A DNA stretch of 64,000 nucleotides from Antricoccus suffuscus (GTDB lineage: Bacteria > Actinomycetota > Actinomycetes > Mycobacteriales > Antricoccaceae). Below are positions 57,349 through 64,000 of this stretch, one piece after another. Both the position numbers and the translations under genes were made by a program. The stretch is from the NCBI RefSeq assembly GCF_003003235.1, contig NZ_PVUE01000002.1, forward strand, positions 419,988-483,987, in the 5' to 3' direction. The stretch's first letter is position 1, and each line of letters starts with the position of its first letter. Below the pieces are notes generated by a model. It was given only the letters and a program-made list of their open reading frames with translations. It searched no databases and had not been told where the DNA came from.

Positions 57349-58431
57349 GTGAGCCACCCTACCCCTGCCCGCACTGCAAACTCGCTCGAGCGCGCGATGC
57401 TCGAGATCAAGAAGGTCATCGTCGGCCAGGACCGGATGGTCGAGCGAATGCTGGTCAGCCTGCTGGCCAAGGGCCATATTCTGCTCGAAGGCGTGCCTGG
57501 CGTCGCGAAGACGCTCGCCGTCGAGACGTTGGCGCGCACCGTCGGTGGCACGTTTGCTCGGTTGCAGTTCACTCCGGACTTGGTGCCTGCGGACATCGTC
57601 GGGACCCGGATCTACAAGCCCGGATCTGATGCGTTCGATACGGAGCTTGGCCCGGTGTTCGCCAACTTTGTGCTCACCGACGAAATCAACCGGGCGCCGG
57701 CGAAGGTGCAGTCCGCGCTGCTCGAGGTGATGGCCGAGAAGCACGTGTCCATCGGTGGCGTCACCCATCACATGCCGTCACCCTTCCTGGTCATGGCGAC
57801 CCAGAACCCGATCGAGTCCGAGGGCGTCTACCCGCTCCCTGAGGCACAGCGCGACCGTTTCCTTATGAAGATCAACGTCGACTATCCGACTGTTGAGGAA
57901 GAGCGCGAGATCATCTACCGGATGGGTGTCGAGCCGCCGACGGCCGAGACGGTCATGACGACCGACGAGCTCATGGACTTGCAGGCGCAGGCCGGCAAGG
58001 TGTTCGTGCACCATGCCCTGGTTGACTACATCGTCCGGGTGGTGTTCGCGACCCGCACGCCAAAGGATCTCGGTCTGCAGGATGTCGACCAGTGGGTCTC
58101 GTACGGCGCCAGCCCGCGCGCGTCGCTGGGGCTCGTCGCCGCCGCGCGCGCAATGGCGCTCGTCCGGGGGCGGGACTATGTGCTGCCCCAGGACGTTCTC
58201 GACATCGCCGGCGATGTGTTGCGGCATCGCCTCGTGTTGTCGTACGACGCACTTGCGGACGCCGTACCGGCCGATCACATCGTCAAGCGGATCTTGTCGG
58301 CCGTACCGGTACCTCAGGTCTCGGCCCGTCCGATGGGCGGGCAGCAGGGGATGCCGCCACGGCCGCCGCAGGCTCGACCGGTCCAGATGTCGCAGGGCCA
58401 GAACCCGTCTCAAGGTGAACGCACGGCATGA
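57349..58431 (+). CDS. MoxR-family AAA+ ATPase
   Basis: Chaperone-like ATPase of 360 residues. Walker A GVPGVAKTL (a common MoxR variant of GxxGxGKT), Walker B VLTDEINRAPAKVQSALLE, sensor 1 MATQNPIESEGVYPLPEAQRDRF (as MATQNPIESEGVYPLP), and a Pro/Gln-rich C-terminus. MoxR proteins act with VWA proteins to mature or assemble partners. GTG 57349 follows GGAGGA; 22 upstream codons are excluded. It overlaps the DUF58 gene by ATGA, heading the moxR-DUF58-VWA operon (Rv1479-Rv1481 in M. tuberculosis). Confidence 0.95.
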   Translation: MSHPTPARTANSLERAMLEIKKVIVGQDRMVERMLVSLLAKGHILLEGVPGVAKTLAVETLARTVGGTFARLQFTPDLVPADIVGTRIYKPGSDAFDTELGPVFANFVLTDEINRAPAKVQSALLEVMAEKHVSIGGVTHHMPSPFLVMATQNPIESEGVYPLPEAQRDRFLMKINVDYPTVEEEREIIYRMGVEPPTAETVMTTDELMDLQAQAGKVFVHHALVDYIVRVVFATRTPKDLGLQDVDQWVSYGASPRASLGLVAAARAMALVRGRDYVLPQDVLDIAGDVLRHRLVLSYDALADAVPADHIVKRILSAVPVPQVSARPMGGQQGMPPRPPQARPVQMSQGQNPSQGERTA

Positions 58432-59360
58432 GTTCAATTGCCGGGCCACCTCCGAGCCTTAAGAGCGACTCGACCGAGGTCGTGCTGCGCAAGCTCGAGA
58501 TGACCGTCAAGCAGAAGCTTGACGGCTTGCTGTTCGGCAATCACATTGGGCTCGTTCCCGGGCCAGGGAGTGAGGCCGGCGAGTCACGCCTTTATCACGC
58601 GGGTGACGACGTACGCCGAATGGACTGGTTTGTCACCGCGCGTACGACGACGCCGCACATACGCGAAACCATCGCCGATCGTGAGCTAGAGACGTGGATC
58701 GTTGCCGATTTGTCGGCCAGCCTCGACTTCGGTACCGCGGACTGCGAAAAGCGCGACCTTGCCGTTGCCGCCGCCGCGGCGTTCGTCTACCTCACCCAAC
58801 ATGGCGGCAACCGAATTGGTGCGATCATCACGACCGGCGAGGACACTATTCGCGTCCCCGCCGTCGCCGGCAAGGCGCATGGCGACTGGCTGATCCGCAA
58901 ATTCATCGAGACGCCACGAGCACGAGAGGGTAATCGCGGTGACCTTGGTGCCGCGCTCGAGGAACTACGTCGGCCGCAGCGGCGCCGCGGGCTGCTGGTA
59001 GTCATTAGCGACTTCCTCGGTGCGTCGACGTGGCCGAGACCGCTGCGCGGGCTCCAAGAGCGCCACGACATCGTCGGCGTCGAGATCGTCGATCCCCGCG
59101 AACTGGCCCTGCCCAATATCGGCCTGGTCACCCTGCGCGACCCTGAAACTGGAGCGACGTTGGAAGTCCAGACCGCAAGCAGTGACACTCGTGAGAGATA
59201 CGCACAGGAAGCGCAGCAGCAACGCGCCCAGATCGCGACGGCGCTACGCCGCGCCGGCGCCGGCCACCTGCGGCTGCGTACCGACCGTGACTGGCTTCTC
59301 GACGTGATGCGTTACGTCTCCAACCGACGCCGGGGCGCGGCAGGAGGCGTACTGCGTTGA
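58428..59360 (+). CDS. DUF58-domain protein
   Basis: 310 residues with the DUF58 core SRLYHAGDDVRRMDWFVTAR, the defining DxxRxxDW-type box near residue 60, followed by a VWA-like fold whose MIDAS is degenerate (VADLSASLDFG). Usually membrane- or MoxR-associated; no span is seen here. It starts inside the moxR stop (ATGA) and its own stop overlaps the next start (TTGA), so all three are translationally coupled. Role: partner of MoxR, precise function unknown. Confidence 0.93.
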   Translation: MSSIAGPPPSLKSDSTEVVLRKLEMTVKQKLDGLLFGNHIGLVPGPGSEAGESRLYHAGDDVRRMDWFVTARTTTPHIRETIADRELETWIVADLSASLDFGTADCEKRDLAVAAAAAFVYLTQHGGNRIGAIITTGEDTIRVPAVAGKAHGDWLIRKFIETPRAREGNRGDLGAALEELRRPQRRRGLLVVISDFLGASTWPRPLRGLQERHDIVGVEIVDPRELALPNIGLVTLRDPETGATLEVQTASSDTRERYAQEAQQQRAQIATALRRAGAGHLRLRTDRDWLLDVMRYVSNRRRGAAGGVLR

Positions 59361-60313
59361 AGTTTCTCTCACCCATCTGGTTGCTGTTGTTGCTATGCGT
59401 GCTGGCACTGATTGGCATCTATCTGCTGCTGCAGTTGCGCAGGAAGAACTACGCGGCACGCTTCACCAACGTCGACATGCTCGCCAAAGTCGCGCCCAAG
59501 CGGCCCGGCTGGCGGCGTCATATCGCGTTCGCGCTGTTGGTCGTGGGGCTTGGCTTCACCTCCATGGCGATGGCGGTCCCCGCGTCGGAGGTACAGGTGC
59601 CGCGCAACCGCGCCACGATCTGTATGGCGCTCGACGTATCGCTGTCGATGAAGGCGACCGACGTCAAACCGTCCCGATTCGAGTCCATGAAGAAGTCGGC
59701 GAAGAATTTTGTCGACAAGCTGCCCGCCGGTATCAACCTCGGCCTGGTGGCGTTCGCCGGTTCGGCCAACGTTCTGCAACCGCCAACGATTGACCGCAAT
59801 GCGGTCAAGAACTCGATCGACAACCTCAAGCTGGACCAAGCGACGGCGACCGGCGAGGCTATATTCTCTTGCCTCGGGGCGATCCAGAACTTCGAGAAGA
59901 GCACGAAGTCCTCGGACGGCAAGCCGGCGCCCGCCCGAATCGTGCTGCTATCGGATGGTCTGCGCACAGTCGGCCGCGACAACAGCACGGCCATCGCGGC
60001 GGCCAAGAAGGCCAAGATCCCGGTGTCCACTATCGCGTTTGGCACCGAAGGCGCGACGATCAAGCAGGACGGCGAAACGATCCCGGTCCCGGTAGACAAG
60101 CCGTCGCTGAAGCAGATCGCTGACGAGACCGGCGGCACGTTCTTCAGTGCCGAGAGCGCCTCCAGCCTGGAGAAGGTCTACAACAACATCGGCAAGCAAA
60201 TCGGCTACACAAAGGAATTCCAGCCGATTACCACTCGATTTGTCGGCATCGGACTTATCTTTGCGTTCGCCTCTGCAGCCGCCGCATTGTTCTGGACCAA
60301 CCGGCTTTTGTAG
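59357..60313 (+). CDS. BatA-like von Willebrand factor A membrane protein
   Basis: 318 residues: an N-terminal span (LLLLLCVLALIGIYLLLQ), a second span (~52-75), a VWA domain exposed outside with a full MIDAS (ALDVSLSMKATDV, DxSxS; TGEAI; LLSDGL), and a final span near the C-terminus. VWA domains bind metal and partner proteins; with MoxR it probably acts in envelope assembly. TTG 59357 overlaps the previous stop by four bases. It ends the coupled trio, 74 bases before fabG. Confidence 0.93.
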   Translation: MKFLSPIWLLLLLCVLALIGIYLLLQLRRKNYAARFTNVDMLAKVAPKRPGWRRHIAFALLVVGLGFTSMAMAVPASEVQVPRNRATICMALDVSLSMKATDVKPSRFESMKKSAKNFVDKLPAGINLGLVAFAGSANVLQPPTIDRNAVKNSIDNLKLDQATATGEAIFSCLGAIQNFEKSTKSSDGKPAPARIVLLSDGLRTVGRDNSTAIAAAKKAKIPVSTIAFGTEGATIKQDGETIPVPVDKPSLKQIADETGGTFFSAESASSLEKVYNNIGKQIGYTKEFQPITTRFVGIGLIFAFASAAAALFWTNRLL

Positions 60314-60348
60314 CGGTCGACCGAGCACTCGTGACGATCGTGCAATAG

Positions 60349-61122
<774 letters not shown>

Positions 61123-61198
61123 CCGCGATCGATCACACTAGACTCTGTACGACGCGCAGCGCGAACGCACGGACCAATCGCAGAGGAGAACCACCGAC

Positions 61199-61972
61199 AT
61201 GGCCGGACTACTTGAAGGTAAACGCCTGCTGATCACCGGCGTACTGACCGAGGCCTCGATCGCCTTCTCGGCCGCCAAAGTGGCGCAGGAAGAAGGCGCG
61301 CAGATCGTGTTGTCCAACTTCGGTCGTGGCCTGTCGCTGACGAAGCGGATCGCGAAGCGGCTGCCGACGGAGCCGCCGGTGATCGAGCTCGACGTGACCG
61401 ACCAGGAGCACATGGCCACCCTCGCCGACCGCCTGCGCGAGCATGTCGATGGGCTGGACGGCGTACTGCACGCCATCGGCTTTGCGCCCCAGGAAGCGCT
61501 TGGCGCGGACTTCACCGAGGTCGCGTGGGAGCACGCGGCGACTGCCTTCCATGTGTCCACCTGGTCGTTGGCCGGCTTGACCCAGGCCTGCCTGCCGCTG
61601 TTCGGCGAGAAAGCTAGCGTCGTCGGGCTCGACTTCGACAACTCCACAACCGCGTGGCCGGTCTATGGCTGGATGGGTGTGGCGAAGGCCGGGCTCGAGT
61701 CGGCGTGCCGCTACCTTGCTCGTGAGCTCGGGCCGAAGGGCGTGCGGGTCAACCTGGTCGCGGCGGGACCGCTGCGCAGCATGGCGATGAAGTCCATTCC
61801 GGGGTCGGACGCATTCGAGACCGCGTGGGAACAGCGAGCCCCGCTCGGCTGGGATGTCAACGACACCGAGCCGTCCGGTCGCGCTTGCGTGGCACTGCTC
61901 TCCGACTGGTTCCCGGCCACGACTGGCGAGATCGTGCACGTCGACGGCGGTTTTCACGCGGTGGGCGCGTAG
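61199..61972 (+). CDS. fabI: Enoyl-ACP reductase, NADH-dependent (InhA/FabI type)
   Basis: Last reductive step of fatty-acid elongation, 257 residues. Start LEGKRLLITGVLTEASIAFSAA carries the FabI-type loop (TGVxTxxSIA); catalytic Tyr-x6-Lys in YGWMGVAKAGLES; substrate loop with AAGPLRSMAMKSIPG; and C-terminal VHVDGGFHAVGA. These features are those of the InhA branch. ATG 61199 follows AGAGGAG. A possible -10 TAGACT at 61139-61144 suggests its own promoter after fabG. The hemH start follows the stop by five bases. Confidence 0.96.
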   Translation: MAGLLEGKRLLITGVLTEASIAFSAAKVAQEEGAQIVLSNFGRGLSLTKRIAKRLPTEPPVIELDVTDQEHMATLADRLREHVDGLDGVLHAIGFAPQEALGADFTEVAWEHAATAFHVSTWSLAGLTQACLPLFGEKASVVGLDFDNSTTAWPVYGWMGVAKAGLESACRYLARELGPKGVRVNLVAAGPLRSMAMKSIPGSDAFETAWEQRAPLGWDVNDTEPSGRACVALLSDWFPATTGEIVHVDGGFHAVGA

Positions 61973-61977
61973 CTCCA

Positions 61978-63051
61978 TTGAACAACGCACCACTGCTGCA
62001 GGACGCGCCGATTGACGCGCTGCTGGTCTTGTCGTTCGGCGGACCAGAGGGCGTCGACGACGTCGTACCATTCCTGGAAAATGTCACCCGCGGACGAGGG
62101 ATCCCCGCCGAGCGGCTGCGCGAGGTGGGCAAGCACTACTTCCACTTCGACGGTATATCCCCGATCAATGAGCTCAACCGGTCGATCATCGACCGGTTGA
62201 AGCGCGAGTTCGTCCGGCGGGGGATCGAGCTGCCGATCTATTGGGGCAACCGCAACTGGCACCCGATGCTCGAGCAGACGGTCGCCGAGATGACGGCGGA
62301 CGGCGTACGTCGTGCGCTTGTGTTTGGCACGAGCGCTTATGGCGGCTACTCGGCCTGTCGGCAATACCACGAGGACATCGCGCGGGGCCGTGCGGCGGTC
62401 GGCGATGACGCGCCCGATCTCGAGAAGCTTCCGCAGCTGTACGCCAACGAAATGTTCGTCGCGGCCAATGTGGCGGCTGTCGAGGCGGCGTACGCCAAAC
62501 TCCAAGGCGCCGACTTTGCGTCCGGCACGCGGCTGGTCTTCACGGCGCACTCGATCCCGGAGACCGCGGATGCCGAGGCCGGGCCGGAGGGTCATCTGTA
62601 TAGCGAACAGCTGAGGTTCGTCGCGGCGCAGGTGGCTGATCGGGTCGGCGCAGCACAGTGGGATCTGGTGTGGCAGAGCCGATCCGGGCCACCGCACATC
62701 CCTTGGCTAGAGCCGGATATCTGCGATCACCTGGAGACGCTGGCGAGCGACGGCATACGTTCGGTCATCGTTGCCCCGATCGGCTTCGTCAGTGACCACC
62801 TTGAGGTCGTCTGGGACCTCGACACGGAGGCTGCGGCTAAGGCGATCGAGCTCGGACTGGGGTTTGTGCGCGCCGGCACGGCCGGCAGCGATGATCGATT
62901 CATCACCATGATCGCCGACCTCATCGAACGACGGCTTGGCATCAGCGACAACGTCCAGGAGCTGTGCCCGTTTCTTCAGGGCGCGACAGGTGTCGGCGTC
63001 AACGGCACCGTGTGTGCACCAGGCTGCTGCGGCGCTCAACGGTCTGACTAA
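61978..63051 (+). CDS. hemH: Ferrochelatase, actinobacterial Fe-S type (coproporphyrin ferrochelatase)
   Basis: Inserts iron into the porphyrin; in Gram-positives the substrate is coproporphyrin III (name CpfC also used). 357 residues. Begins DALLVLSFGGPEGVDDV, and has VFTAHSIPE (metal-binding His) and the region VWQSRSGPPHIPWLEPD. The late cluster GTVCAPGCCG plus Cys in SACRQYHED matches the four Cys that hold a 2Fe-2S centre in actinobacterial enzymes. TTG 61978, five bases after fabI, is the first start in frame that fits the family length; the ribosome site is weak, suggesting coupling. Confidence 0.94.
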   Translation: MNNAPLLQDAPIDALLVLSFGGPEGVDDVVPFLENVTRGRGIPAERLREVGKHYFHFDGISPINELNRSIIDRLKREFVRRGIELPIYWGNRNWHPMLEQTVAEMTADGVRRALVFGTSAYGGYSACRQYHEDIARGRAAVGDDAPDLEKLPQLYANEMFVAANVAAVEAAYAKLQGADFASGTRLVFTAHSIPETADAEAGPEGHLYSEQLRFVAAQVADRVGAAQWDLVWQSRSGPPHIPWLEPDICDHLETLASDGIRSVIVAPIGFVSDHLEVVWDLDTEAAAKAIELGLGFVRAGTAGSDDRFITMIADLIERRLGISDNVQELCPFLQGATGVGVNGTVCAPGCCGAQRSD

Positions 63052-63077
63052 CCATCTGATCAGTTCGGGCATGCCTT

Positions 63078-64000
63078 CTAGTCGCGTTGTGGTGGGTCGG
63101 TGTCGGCGGGATACGTGAGGTATCTGCGCCCGGCGGGGCTGGTCCATTCACACGACGCGTCGTCGTGCAGTTTTACTCGCCAGTTGGTTTGGTGTTTGAG
63201 CCGATGGTGGCGTCTGCACAGAGCGATGAGGTTGCAGTCGCCGGTGGTGCCGCCGGTCCCGTCGGGGCGGTGCGGGTCGATGTGGTCGACGTCGCAACGT
63301 TCGGCGGGGCGGGTGCAGCCGGGGAAGCGGCAGGTCTGGTCGCGGGCGATGACGCGGCGGCGCATCTGTGCCGGTGGGCGATACGTTTTTGTGCCGACGT
63401 CGAGGACGGCGCCGGTGTAAGGGTCGGTGATGACGCGTTGCCAGCGGGCGTCCTGTGCGAGGTAACGGGCCAGGTCGGCATCGATGGGCCCGAGCCCCTC
63501 GATCGCGGCGACCGCCCGCCGGTGCGGGTCTTCCGGGCGCGTTTCAGCACTGAGCGTGTCGGTGGCTTCAGAATCGTTCGTGCCCGCATCGTTCGTGTTG
63601 CCACCGGGTCGACTCTGCGTTTGGCCGGTACCGCCCGTACCGCCCGCATCGCCCGCGGCGTCGGTCTCGTTCGTGCCGTTGTCGCGGTTCGTGGCTGCGG
63701 CACCATCGCCGTTTCGGTTCGTGCCGGCGGCACCGCTGCCCGCGCCTGTACTGCTGTTGGTGCCTGCGAGGTCGGACCCGGCCAACAGGTGCGCGGGGAT
63801 CGTGACTTTGATCGTGACCTCGGGTATGCGCGGGACGGTGAAGTTGATCGTCGCTGCGAGTCCCCGGATCTTCTCGAGCACGGCGGCGGCTTCGGTGGAC
63901 TGGCCCGGGTCGGTGATCAGGTACTGCCCGTCGGCGTCCCACGCCGCCGCGCCGGGTATCGCCCCGCCGTAGGCGGGGTGCCCGGCGGGGCGGATCATCG
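63078..64000 (-). CDS. DUF222/HNH endonuclease-domain protein (5' end outside window)
   Basis: The C-terminal 307 residues are visible; the frame runs off the right edge, and Met at 63998 is probably internal. The end carries an HNH nuclease module: CRFPGC zinc knuckle, CDVDHIDPH and CNLIALCRRHHRLKH. This is the arrangement of the actinobacterial DUF222 or 13E12-repeat family, which is often multicopy and variable. Residues from about bases 63764 back to 63551 are an extra Gly/Thr/Asn/Asp low-complexity stretch, probably disordered. It converges on hemH with 26 bases between. Target and role unknown. Confidence 0.88.
   Translation of the reverse strand, partial: MIRPAGHPAYGGAIPGAAAWDADGQYLITDPGQSTEAAAVLEKIRGLAATINFTVPRIPEVTIKVTIPAHLLAGSDLAGTNSSTGAGSGAAGTNRNGDGAAATNRDNGTNETDAAGDAGGTGGTGQTQSRPGGNTNDAGTNDSEATDTLSAETRPEDPHRRAVAAIEGLGPIDADLARYLAQDARWQRVITDPYTGAVLDVGTKTYRPPAQMRRRVIARDQTCRFPGCTRPAERCDVDHIDPHRPDGTGGTTGDCNLIALCRRHHRLKHQTNWRVKLHDDASCEWTSPAGRRYLTYPADTDPPQRD

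Overview
This 64 kb window is a piece of the chromosome of a high-GC actinomycete. Four things point there: the G/C-ending codon use, the WhiA, OpcA, SufR, ABC-F and InhA-type genes, the frequent GTG and TTG starts, and a gene order that closely follows the Mycobacterium tuberculosis blocks uvrB-uvrA-uvrC and gap-to-hemH (gap-pgk-tpi-secG, pgl-opcA-zwf-tal-tkt, ctaB/ctaA, suf, acn, ripA-moxR, fabG-inhA-hemH). The genus cannot be fixed from the sequence alone. I see no rRNA, tRNA, CRISPR, prophage or insertion sequence. The only gene of an accessory type is a DUF222/HNH endonuclease cut by the right edge.

Layout. 1-19200: nucleotide excision repair and morphogenesis. uvrB (cut at the left edge), uvrA and uvrC are separated by a flavodoxin-like gene, a TerC membrane protein with a probable manganese (yybP-ykoY) riboswitch, a PNPOx-fold protein, a trehalose operon (otsA plus an otsB-GH15 fusion), a 14-TM exporter and an MBL-fold hydrolase. 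uvrC is coupled by start/stop overlap to rapZ and yvcK, followed by whiA. 19300-24614: gap, pgk, tpiA, an orphan family-5 solute-binding lipoprotein and secG. 24601-32990 (minus strand): one compact pentose-phosphate/upper-glycolysis operon, tkt-tal-pgi-zwf-opcA-pgl. 33300-35521: ctaB and ctaA for heme A, with a small unknown gene between them. 35703-43838: a CBS-domain gene, then sufR-sufB-sufD-sufC-sufS-sufU-sufT and a K+ channel. 43879-49876: several unrecognised membrane proteins, an ABC-F ATPase and a TSUP permease that follows acnA. 49890-55472: acnA, an Aur1-like PAP2 phosphatase and an acyl-CoA ligase. 55696-63051: an NlpC/P60 cell-wall hydrolase, moxR-DUF58-VWA, fabG-fabI and hemH.

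The genes form a core-metabolism block. It makes and uses glucose-6-phosphate (pgi, zwf, pgl, tkt, tal), carries triose flux (gap, pgk, tpiA), builds Fe-S clusters (suf) that feed aconitase and probably the Fe-S-bearing ferrochelatase, makes heme and heme A for respiration, and supplies fatty-acid elongation and wall remodelling.

I did not find a clearly new multi-gene system. The most informative unusual signals are the OtsB-GH15 fusion, Lys/Ala-rich tails on UvrA (C-terminal) and G6PDH (N-terminal), two long perfect or near-perfect intercistronic hairpins (gap/pgk and sufB/sufD), a low-complexity C-terminal extension on SufR that covers another hairpin, and the riboswitch ahead of terC. Most start codons given here were chosen from ribosome-binding sites and family alignment from memory, and are stated gene by gene.
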